From: Paramoeba atlantica
Taxonomy: Eukaryota > Discosea
Assembly (NCBI GenBank): GCA_977017575.1
Contig: CDRNVI010000177.1
Coordinates: 124,001-188,000, forward strand
Reading direction: 5' to 3'
DNA length: 64,000 nt
Shown: positions 38,886-49,830 of the stretch, piece by piece
Layout: each line of letters starts with the position of its first letter
Position numbering within the stretch: the first letter of the stretch is position 1
Notes under the pieces: generated by a model
The model's database searches: none
The model's input: only the letters and a program-made list of their open reading frames with translations
Told to the model about the DNA's origin: nothing
Translations under genes and position numbers: made by a program

Positions 38886-39983
38886 ACTTCAGGATGTCAA
38901 AAAGAAGATCATGGACCCAACACAAGACAAAAACCTCTGCCATGCAATCCGTGAGAATGAGGTTGGCCCCACCACCCACTTGTGGATGACAGCCTACCCA
39001 GACAAGGACACCTCTGGGCCAAAGCCATATTGAGCCTTAAATGCTGAAGATTTTCGCTCAGCCTACCGATGTAGGCTTGACATAGTTGACCCACACCTTG
39101 GGGCTCTCTGCAAACTTGGGACTGTCAAGTGTGGATTCTGTGAAAAAGAACTCTGTGCTGCATCCTCCCTCCACCTCTCAGATTGCACCAGTCGTGGAAG
39201 AGGAACCACACAAGAAGACACCATGCTCTCCGTGATGAACTCAAGAACATTGCCAGCTGGGCGGGAAAAACAACAATCCGAGATGGAGCCTACCGGCCAA
39301 TCGGGAAGTCACACAAGCAACCTGATCTTACAATCTGCGAGTGGCAAGGCGACCAGGATCTGTGTATTGATGTCCGAGTTGTGTCAACCCACAAAACCCC
39401 CCACTTTCGCTGTGTGATCCAAACACCCACCAAAACCCACTCTGACCCCCCATACTCGACACCCTCTCACCTGCTGCACACCATGCCAGGATCATGAAAC
39501 ACAGAGAATATGTGGACAGATGTCTGACTGAAACAGACTTTAATGCAGGAAGGGACAGAGACACCCCTGAGGAGAAACGGACCCTTAAACAAATAACTCT
39601 TTCCGTTTCTCCAAGGTGAAGTCATCTTCCTTCCAGCATCTTCATCCTCAGGTGGTGGAATATCCCCTGACATTAGTGCACTCCTACGGTCCCTCGCCTC
39701 AATTGCCCTCCAAAACGACCAGGTCCTGGATGCCAACCCCCTCCCCCTCTTCTTAAGAACAGCAAAGAAGAAGATTTCAGCTGCACTAATGAAAGCAATG
39801 GCAAACCACATGATGAGCATACAGGAAAATCTAAAACCCAGCAACCCCCTTTTGACCCATCACTCTCTGTGCTTCTCATCATCTCTCAATCCAAATGACA
39901 TTTCCATTCCCCCCTCTTCTTTCCACATGTCCTGCCCCCTTTTTCTGCAGTTCCTCCTCTCACTGGGTGAGATATTCTGCTGA
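38886..39983 (+). pseudogene. Retroelement endonuclease and C-terminal region
   Basis: After a frameshift near 38870 the text runs FTSCELQDVKKKI... to PKPY, a TGA at 39031, then ALNAEDFRSAYRCRL. A finger follows, CGFC-x10-H-x3-C. After another shift come RDGAYRPIG and PDLTICEWQGDQDLCIDVRVV. The PD...D-x-V pattern after a CCHC finger is what RLE-type LINEs carry. The C-terminal part (KHREYVDRCL, then a last frame ending in GEIFC) completes the domain in pieces. Confidence 0.7.
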
Positions 39984-40022
39984 ATGTGCAACCATTCCCT
40001 TCTCTTACAACCATCTATTTCG

Positions 40023-40048
40023 AATAAAAATCTCTTTCATTGAAAAAG

Positions 40049-40084
<36 letters not shown>
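40023..40084 (+). promoter_or_regulatory. Polyadenylation signal and poly(A) tail of the retroelement
   Basis: AATAAA at 40023-40028 is followed 20 bases later by an uninterrupted A run (40049-40084). This fits reverse transcription of a polyadenylated transcript. Further GAGAG-interrupted A runs to 40124 lead into the 5S gene. Confidence 0.8.
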
Positions 40085-40087
<3 letters not shown>

Positions 40088-40128
40088 AGAAAAAAAAAAA
40101 AAAGAGAGAAAAAAAAAAAAAAGAGAAG

Positions 40129-40246
40129 GTCTTCAGCACTCGGGATTCGAATGTGGTCACCCACCATTCTACTAACCGAGCCCACAGCTGCTTAACTTCC
40201 GAGTTCTGATGGGATCGGGTGCTTTCAACTGGGTATGACCGAAGAC
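40129..40246 (-). rRNA. 5S ribosomal RNA
   Basis: The reverse complement is 118 bases. It begins GTCTTCGGTCATACCCAGTT and ends with its complement GTGCTGAAGAC. It carries the conserved internal control region (CTCGGAAGTTAAGCAGC and GGTTAGTA...GGGTGACC). On the minus strand the 3' end is followed by long T runs, good Pol III terminators. A TATA-like TTAATATC (plus strand 40272-40279) lies about 25-33 bases upstream of the start. The gene is outside the main rRNA unit. Confidence 0.95.
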
Positions 40247-40590
40247 ACTTTCTCTTCTTTTTTTTCTTCTTTTAATATCAATCCAAATTAATAAAAAGAA
40301 AAGAGAAAGAGAAAGAGAAAGATGAGAGAAAAGAAAGAAAAGAGAAAAAAGAAAAGAGAAAAGAGAAAAGAGAAAAAACCTCAATGGAAAGAGAGAAAAA
40401 GTGGTGGAATTTCAAAAAAAGAAAGAAAAAAACAAAGAAAAAAAACAAAGAAAGAGAAGGAAAAAAAATTAACAACCTACAAAAAGAAAGATAAGAAAAG
40501 ACAGAAGAAAAGAGAAAGAGGAAAAAGAAAGACTGAGGAAAACCAAAAAAAAAACAAACGAACAAAAAAACACAAAAACAAAAAAGAAAA
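40247..40590. repeat. Purine-rich low-complexity tract
   Basis: GAAAA, AGAGAAA and later ACAAAAA runs fill the upstream side of the 5S gene. No gene is supported; the Lys-rich and Phe-rich frames are compositional. Confidence 0.8.
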
Positions 40591-40592
40591 AC

Positions 40593-40640
40593 GGACCTCT
40601 ATTTTTGGGTCCGAATATGATGGACCTCTATTTCAGGTCC
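40593..40640. repeat. Twin small hairpins upstream of the PB1 frame
   Basis: GGACCTCTATTTTTGGGTCC (40593-40612) and GGACCTCTATTTCAGGTCC (40622-40640) are near-identical, each with a GGACC/GGTCC stem, 9 bases apart. They may be regulatory or a small duplicated element. Confidence 0.7.
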
Positions 40641-40883
40641 TATCAGCCCTTTTTTTCTTTTTTTTTTTCTGTGTGTGTTTTTGGTTGTTCTTTCAGTGAT
40701 TTTTTTTTGTTTTTTTTTGTTCAATTTTGATTGGTGTTCCTTCTCGCCACACCCCCCCCCTCTCATTCCCTCGTGAACGACAACAAATACAATCAACCAC
40801 ACCCTCAGGTTTTGTTTTTAATTCAAAACATTTCTTTTTCTGGATAACTTGAAACAGAAAAACAACAATCAATCAATCAAAAT

Positions 40884-41888
40884 ATGGTGATGAGAGTTCA
40901 GTTGATGTCGATTGTCGAAAGAGAAGAAGAGTGGTGGGAAGTCCAAAACACTGAGAATGGAAGAGTGTGTTCTGTTCAAGCTCAAGACTTTCGAAGTCTC
41001 TGAAGGAAGATCCAGGATGTGTACGGAACTTCAACTGCAGTTCGAGTGTTCTATCTTGACGATGAGTGTGATGTCGTCTTTGTGAAACGTGACCAAGACT
41101 TGGAAGATGCTTTGTTTGTTCTCCCAAAAAAGAACAAGACAGCAAAAGCAGTGGAGAGTCAAGTCGAAGAAGAAACTGAAAAGGAGATCCAAGAGGTCGA
41201 AAATCGAGTGGGTGATGATGAAGAGAAGAAGGTTGAGAAAGTGGGGGATGAAGTTTCTGAGAATCCTCAGAAAAGACTCAAGGAACAACAGAAGAGAGAG
41301 AAGGAGATTGAAATGCTCAGTAAACGTGACAAGAAACTGGCAGATCAGATTGATGTTCTTGAAGAAAAGATTGTAGCTCTCCGACGAAGAAAGAAACAGT
41401 TGACCGAAAACAAAACCCAAGTTCGAGAGAATCTTGTTGATTTGAAAAGTCAAAAGGACGACATTGTCGGAAACAAACAAGAGGAAGAGGAGATTGAAGA
41501 AATCCAATCCTCTGAGGAAGAAGAGGAAGAAGAGGAAGAAGAGGAAGAAGAGAAAGAAGAGAAAGAAGAGGAAGATTGTGGTAAACCAAGATCATTTGGG
41601 CAATCAAGAAAGCTTCAAAACCAACGATGAAACATCGAAAGAAGACTTTGTAATCTTGAAGTGAAAGAAAAGAAGTCAAAAAAGATGATGGAAACAGAAA
41701 TTATTCTCAAGAAACGTTTGGAAGAAATCACAGAGAGGTTGGCGACTGGACCAGAAGAAGAAGAAGAGAAAGACAAAATGTTTAGAAATAAGAGAAAAGG
41801 AACTCAACGTTCTTCTTCCCACCACATGGTTCGAAAAAGAAGTTTTTCAATTCTCCTCCTCCAAAGGAGAGAAGACGAAAATAAATAA
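40884..41888 (+). CDS. PB1-domain coiled-coil protein, frame interrupted by two TGA codons
   Basis: One reading frame of 334 codons ends in TAA and is broken only by TGA at 41001 and 41628. Residues 1-75 look like a PB1 domain: VMRVQLMSI strand, QDFRSL-TGA-RKIQDVYG helix, and VRVFYLDDECDVVFVKRDQDLEDAL, which matches the acidic OPCA motif. The TGA falls inside the helix. A highly charged coiled coil follows (LADQIDVLEEKIVALRRRKKQL), then a poly-Glu stretch. After the second TGA comes more helix (NIERRLCNLEVKEKK, LKKRLEEITERL). PB1 domains mediate protein-protein pairing; the partner is unknown. Possibilities are a recent pseudogene, read-through or a sense TGA. A start after the first TGA would lose half the domain. 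Confidence 0.55.
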
Positions 41889-42010
41889 CAAAATCTCTTC
41901 AATGGAACCAAACTTCTTTTTTTTTGTGCTCTTTTTTTATCAAGAAAAATGTTTCTCCTTTCTTTTTCGTCAAAAAGAATGTGTCAGATAGATGGTTGGG
42001 GGAGATCTTG

Positions 42011-42056
42011 ATACTCTCTGGGTGCTAATTTGTGAAAATCCGAACCCAGAGAATAC
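42011..42056. repeat. Dispersed hairpin element, copy 3
   Basis: ATACTCTCTGGGTGCTAATT at the left and GAACCCAGAGAATAC at the right form a stem of about 12 pairs. It lies 123 bases after the TAA of the PB1 frame, where a 3' processing or termination role is conceivable. Confidence 0.85.
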
Positions 42057-42129
42057 AGCATCTTTCCCAAATAAAAAAACACCTCTTTTATCTCTTCTTT
42101 TTTTTTTTGAAGATTCACTTATCTGTAAG

Positions 42130-42633
42130 ACTGTCTTATTTTTTCAAAAAAGAAAAAGGAAAAGAAAGGGAAGGGGGGGAAAGAGAGAGAAGAGAAAAAT
42201 GAGAAACTGTGAAGAAGAAATCAAAAACAAAAGGAGAAAAATCAACAAAAAGAAAAGAAGAGAAGAGAAAAAGAAAAAAGGGGAAAGGGAAAAAAGAAAA
42301 GAGAGAAAACCCTATCAAAAAAGGGAAGAAAGGGGAACAAGAAAAAGGGGAACAAGAAAAAGAGGAACAAGAAAAAGAGAAAAAGTGAGAAAGTGAAAAA
42401 GTGAAAAAAAAGAGAAGAGATAAAAGTGAAAAAGAGAAGAAAAAACAGAAAAGTCAATGAAATAAAAGAAATAAAGAGAGAACCCATTCCGGTCCCATTC
42501 ATAAAGGGCAAAAAAGTTCGAGAAAGAGGAAAGAAAAGAGAAAAAAAGAGAGAAAAAAGAAAAAAGAGAGAAAAAAGAAAAAAAGAGAGAAAAAAGAAAA
42601 AAGAGAGAGAAAAGAAAAAAGAAAAAGAGAGAG

Positions 42634-42664
<31 letters not shown>

Positions 42665-43316
42665 AAAGAGAAGAGAGAGAAGAGAAAGAGAAAAGGCAAA
42701 ACAAAACCAGAAAAATTATGAACCCTAAAATCTTTTTTTGTGTGCTAAAATAAACCAGCGTTGAAAAAATATTTTACAAGGAAATTTTTATGAGAATTTT
42801 TTTTTTCAATGCCCTGAAAAACCTTTGCAATTGCGCTCCTTTCCCTTTTCCCTTGGCAACCCGGTGAGAGAGAGAGGAAAGAGCGAAAGGAGAGAGAAGA
42901 AAAGAGGAAAGAGAAAAAAAAAGAAAGAAAAAAGAAAGAGAAAAAGAACTAAAAAAGGGAAAGAGGAAGAAGGAGAGAAGGAGGGAAGGGAGGAGGGAAG
43001 GGAGGAGGGAAGGGGAAGGAAAGGAAGAGGGAAAGGAAGAGGGAAGGGAGGAGGGAAGGAGGGAAGGGAGGAGAGAAGGGAGGAGAGAAGGGGGAGGGAA
43101 GGAGGAGGGAAGGAGGAGGGAAGGAGGAGGGAAGGAGGAGGGAAGGAGGAGGGAAGGAGGAGGGAAGGAGGAGGGAAGAAGGAGGGAAGGAGGGAAGGGA
43201 GGAGAGAAGGGGGAGGGAAGGAGGAGGGAAGAAGAAAGAAGGTAGGGATGGTAGGAAAGGTTGGGAAAGTAGGGAAGGAGGGGGAGGTTGGGAAGGTTGG
43301 GAAGAGGTGGGTGAAG
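42130..43316. repeat. Purine tract (plus strand)
   Basis: More than 1 kb of almost pure A/G on the plus strand, broken by about 130 bases of ordinary sequence at 42710-42870. The Lys/Arg/Gly-rich frames across it are compositional. It contains the GGGAAGGAGGA minisatellite. Confidence 0.9.
42960..43260. repeat. GGGAAGGAGGA minisatellite
   Basis: G-rich irregular GGGAAGGGAGGA units become a regular 11-base repeat at about 43090-43175, with eight or nine successive copies. All-purine with frequent GGG runs, it could form a triplex or quadruplex. Confidence 0.9.
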
Positions 43317-43334
43317 TTAAATCATGTTCTTGAG

Positions 43335-44880
43335 GTTTATTCTTTTTTCTTTCTCTTTTTTTTTCTCTTTTTCTTTTTCTCTTTTTCTTTTTCTTTTCTT
43401 TCTTTTTTTTTTCTTTTTTTTTCTTTTTGTTTTTGTTTTTTTTTGTTTTTTTTTGTTTTTTTTTTGTTTTTTTTCCGATTTTTCTTTTGTTTTTTCTTCT
43501 TTATCTTTTCCTCTTTTTAATCTTTCCCCTCTCTTCTCTTTTTCTCCCTTTTTCGTTCTCTCTTTCTTTTCTCTTTCTTTTCTCTTTCTTTTTTTCCTTA
43601 ACACAGGAAAGTTGTTTAATTGAAGAGAGTGTAATTCATGTATTAAAAAAATGGTCCTTTTTTCTTCATTGGTTTTTTTTTCTTTTGTTTTTTTTCTTTT
43701 TTTCTTTTTTTTCTTTGTTTTTTTTTCTTTTGTTTTTTCTTCTTTTGTTTTTTCTTTTTTTCTTTTTTTTTGTGTGTTTTTCTTTTTTTTTTTCTTTTTT
43801 TTTCTTTTCTTTTATCTTTTGTTTTTTGTCTTCTTTATCTTTTATCTTTCCTCTTTTTAATCTTCTCCCCCCCTCTTCTCTTTTCTCCTCTTTCCCCTCT
43901 TTCTCCTTCTCTTTTCTTTTAAAACAGTGAAGTCGTTGAATTAGAAAAGAGTGAAATCACGTATCAAAAAAGATCCTTTTTCTTCACAGTTTTTTTCTTT
44001 TCTTTTTTTTCTTTTTTTTTCTTTTCTTTTATCTTTTTCTTTTCTTTTTCTTTTTTTCTTTTTTTTTCTTTTTTTTTTCTTTTTCTTTTCTTTTTCTTTT
44101 TTTCTTTTTTTTTTCTTTTTTTTCTCTTTTTTCTCTTTTTTCTTTCTTTTCTGTCTTTTGTTTTTCTTTTTTTCTTTTCTTTTTTCCTTTTCCTTTTTTT
44201 TCTTTTTTTTTCCTTTTTTTTCCTTTTTTTTCCTTTTTTTTTCCTTTTTTTGTTTTTGTTTGTTTTTGTTTATTGTTCTTTTCTTTTCTTTTCTTTTCTT
44301 TGTTTTTTTTTTGTTCTTTGTTTTTTTGTTTTTTTAATTTTGTTTTCTTTTCTTTTTTTTGTTTTTTGTTTTTTTTTGTTTTTTTTTTTGTTTTTTTTTG
44401 TTTTTTTTTGTTTTTTTTTGTTTTTTTTTTGTTTTTTTTCCTTTTCCTCCTCTTTCTCCTTTCTTTTCTTGACAAAGCGAAAATAAAAAGAAAATTGTTG
44501 GCTCTCTCTTTTTTCTCTTTCTCTTTTCCCTCTTCCTTTCCTTTTTTTTTCCTTTTCCTTTTTTCTTTTTCTTTTTTCTTTCTTTTTTTCTTTTTTTCTT
44601 CTCTTTGTTTCTTTTATCTTTTCTTTTTTTCTCTTTTTTTTTCTTTTTTCTTTCTTTTTTCTTTTTTTGTTTTCCTTTTCTTTTTTTCTTTTCTTTTTTT
44701 CTTTTCTTTTCTTTTTCTTTTCCCTTTCTTTTTTTTCTTTTTTTTTTTTTTTTTCCTTTTTTTTTCTTTTTTTTCTTTTGTTTTTATTTTTCTCTTTTTT
44801 TTTTTCCTTTTCCCTTTTCTTTTTTTTTTCTTTCTTTTTTTTTTTCCTTTCTGTTTTCTTTCTTTTTTTCATTTTTTTTT
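43335..44880. repeat. Pyrimidine tract (plus strand)
   Basis: About 1.5 kb of TTTTC/TTTTG-rich sequence directly follows the purine tract. It contains a duplicated non-repetitive core (43601-43662 and 43922-43980). No gene is supported. Confidence 0.9.
43601..43980 (+). repeat. 321-bp spaced duplication in the pyrimidine tract
   Basis: ACAGGAAAGTTGTTTAATTG at 43603 and ACAGTGAAGTCGTTGAATTA at 43924 start two related cores of about 60 bases, each followed by GTATTAAAAAA or GTATCAAAAAA and a CCTTTTT tract. The spacing is 321 bases, with similar CTCTTC leaders before each. Confidence 0.75.
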
Positions 44881-45005
44881 GTTCAAAAGATTCGAAAAAT
44901 CGCAAACGAAAAAGAGAGAAGTTGCCACACAATCAAAGTTGGATAAGGAGGGCAAAGAGAAGAGAAACCAAACAACACAAAAGAGGATTATTTTGTGATA
45001 GTTTT

Positions 45006-45053
45006 CATACTCTCTGGGTCTGATTTTTCGAATTAGTACCCCAGAGAGAATGA
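45006..45053. repeat. Dispersed hairpin element, copy 4
   Basis: CATACTCTCTGGGT at the left pairs with ACCCCAGAGAGAATG at the right. The loop GATTTTTCGAATTAGTA matches copies 2 and 3 on the reverse strand. It lies about 590 bases beyond the stop of the minus-strand polyubiquitin gene. Confidence 0.85.
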
Positions 45054-45636
45054 AGAATCCACCAAAAAAAAAGAAGATCCACCAGTCAGTCGGGGGGATT
45101 GGGGTGTTGTGTGTTGTTGTTTTGGTGTTAAAAGAAATATCCACGTTTTTTTTTGAAACAAAATATCTTTGGTGGTGTGTCTTTTCTTGGATTCTAAAAA
45201 TTGTTCATCATTGGTTTTTTTTTTCTTTTTTTCTTTCTTTTTTTCTTTTTCTTCTTTTTCTGGCACTGTTTTTCAGGGTTTTTTGGGTCCAACATAGTAG
45301 TCTGTGGTTTTATATTAATATTGTCGTCTCAATAAAACACCACCTCCCTCCCAATATCTTTTTCTTAATTATGTGTGTGGGTCCTTCTTAAAATCCCAAT
45401 GTCCAACAGAATAACTGATTGTGTTGGGAAGAAGAAAAAAAAAGTATCTTTCACCCCCCCCAACCACACACTGGATAAAGAAAAGTAGTGTATTATGTGG
45501 GTGTCATTCTTCTGCTGCCATTCCAGAAAAAGAAAAAAAAATTATGAAAAGAAAAATGACTCTTTGGTGAATGTCTCAAAAAGAAAGAAGATTTTTGTTA
45601 AAGTTTCAATTTATATTTTTTTTATACAAGCTTTTT
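45054..45636. other. Downstream region of polyubiquitin, no gene seen
   Basis: Mixed and T-rich sequence. The part next to the gene (45595-45636) is AT-rich and would be the 3' untranslated region. No canonical AATAAA is evident on the minus strand directly after the stop. Confidence 0.5.
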
Positions 45637-48150
<2,514 letters not shown>

Positions 48151-48273
48151 TCAAGAAGAAAACAGACAAAAAGAATGAAAAGAATTTAGATCACGGAGAT
48201 TGGTGTATTCATTGAAAGAAGTGTCCCGTCCGTTGAGGGGAATACGAAATCGTTGTAAATGATTGATGTCCAT
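48151..48273 (-). CDS. Possible small protein or first exon, unidentified
   Basis: A 40-codon frame starts MDINHLQRFRIPLNGRD and continues TSFNEYTNLRDLN. It has balanced composition, unlike neighbouring low-complexity frames. It is preceded on the minus strand by an A/C-rich leader resembling that of the polyubiquitin gene. It ends in two consecutive TGA codons; an AATAAA (minus strand, near 48050) follows. It could be an exon spliced to later sequence. No homologue is recognised. Confidence 0.3.
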   Translation of the reverse strand: MDINHLQRFRIPLNGRDTSFNEYTNLRDLNSFHSFCLFSS

Positions 48274-48339
48274 TTTAAAAGAAGGTTTTGTGTTCTTGTT
48301 AATTTGTTCTTGTTGAACTTGTTTTTTTATTATTTGTTT

Positions 48340-48390
48340 TATTTTTTGCTTTTGGTATTTTTGGTATTTTTGGTATTTTTGGTATTTGTT
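48340..48390. repeat. TTTTTGGTA minisatellite
   Basis: Four to five tandem copies of TTTTTGGTA lie in the upstream region of the small minus-strand frame. Confidence 0.85.
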
Positions 48391-48749
48391 TTTGCTCTTT
48401 TCTTTTTTGTGGCGATTGGTTTGGTTGGTTGGTTTTGATTCGTGAGGATAATATAATAATATGTGTGTGCCCACCAGCAGGGTTAGGGGGTTGTTAGGGA
48501 GGTGCAATAATTTATTTTTTAGATGTTTATTTTTTTCTCTCATCTGTTATTATTGGAAGAGTGTTTTTGTTATTGTGTTAATTATTAGTATTTGATTAAT
48601 TAAAATTCTCTGATACTAAAATCTGATTCTTCCTCCTCCCCCTTCTCTTAACTAGTGCGAGGACATCTTTTTTGTTTCCTTCATTACAAAGACCTCCTTC
48701 CAATCACAACCCTTTTTGAAAATATGAGTGGCACAGGTTTCCCTTTATT

Positions 48750-49830
48750 TTGTATTTTGTTGTTTCAGTGTTTTGTGTTTGGTTTGTTAGTTATTTGATT
48801 GTGTGGATTTGTTTATCTTTTTTAGTATGATGTGATTATTCTGTTGTGTTGGTTTATTGTTGGTGTTGTTGTTGGTGTTGTTGTTGGTTTGTTGTTGGTT
48901 TGTTGGTTTGTTGGTTTGTTGGTTTGTTTGTCGTTTTGTTTGTTGTTGTTGTGTCATTTTAGTGTTACTTTTGTTTTGTTTGTTGTGATTGTGATTGTTG
49001 TGATTGTGATTGTTGTGATTGTAGTTAAGTTATAGTTATTGTTGCTGTTGTTTGTGATTGTGATTGTTTTTCTTGTTGTTTGTTGTTTATTGTTGTTTGT
49101 TGTTATTGTTATTGTTGTTATTATGATTGTTGGTTTGTGATTGTGATTGCAATTGTTATGTTGTTGTTACTATTTTTTATAATCATTATTGTTATTATTG
49201 TATTGTTATGATTGTTGTTGGTATTTGATTGTTATTGCTTTTATTATCATTGTTAATTGTTAAATTGTTAATAATAGAATGGGGCATTTTTGTTTCTTTG
49301 TTATAAGACTCCCTCCACAGGCCTTTTTTTATATTACTCCGTTCCCAACAATCCCGACTATTGTGCCACCGCCAGGTTTTTCTTGTTGTTTGTTGTTTAT
49401 TGTTGTTCTTGTTGTTCTTGTTCTTGTTGTTATTATTGTTGTTATTATTGTTGTTCTTGGTTGTTGTTCTTGTTGTTATTCTTGTTGTGTTCTTGTTGTT
49501 GTTCTTGTTGTTGTTCTTGTTGTTGTTCTTGTTGTTGTTCTTGTTGTTGTTTTTGTTGTTGTTTTTGTTGTTGTTATTTGTTGTTGTTATTTGTTGTTAT
49601 TTGTTATTCGTATTGTTATTCTTGTTGTTCTTGTTGTTGTTCTTGTTGTTGTTCTTGTTGTTCTTGTTGTTATTATTGTTGCTATTATTGTTTTTATTGT
49701 TATTTGTTATTCGTATTGTTATTCTTGTTGTTGTTATTTGTTGTTATTTGTTGTTATTTGTTATTAGATATTTGTTATTGTAATTATTATTGTTGTTGTT
49801 GATTTTTTTTTGTGTGTGTTGTGGTTATGT
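48750..49830. repeat. GTT-rich microsatellite region
   Basis: GTT, GTTGTTCTT and GTTGTTATT arrays cover about 1 kb. Regular 12-base GTTGTTGTTCTT units lie at 49490-49560. About 120 bases of ordinary sequence interrupt it at 49270-49380. Leu/Val/Cys-rich frames are compositional. Confidence 0.9.

Larger units (their letters stand above)
35787..40084 (+). mobile_element. Poly(A)-tailed LINE-like retroelement with RT and restriction-like endonuclease
   Basis: Parts in order: a MYND-like zinc finger (35787-35900) and a Pro/Ser-rich linker to about 36120. An unnamed N-terminal domain with ILELFENGSFEDIVL and FFFICGDGSV spans about 36120-36900. Reverse transcriptase spans 37002-38890. A C-x2-C-x10-H-x3-C finger and a PD...D endonuclease-like segment lie at about 39130-39400. 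A C-terminal helical region ends at 39983, followed by AATAAA and a poly(A) tail. The order matches LINE-type elements with a PD-(D/E)XK endonuclease. The sequence is richer in C than its surroundings. Frameshifts and TGA codons make it inactive. The 5' end is uncertain and may lie near 34880. Confidence 0.8.

Noticed and set aside
42825..44932. Long Phe/Leu-rich and Lys/Glu-rich frames up to 241 codons
   Set aside because: All lie in purine or pyrimidine tracts where stops are rare on compositional grounds. No motifs or start context.
48832..49802. Leu/Val/Cys-rich membrane proteins in the GTT region
   Set aside because: They are translations of GTT/CTT microsatellites in three overlapping frames.
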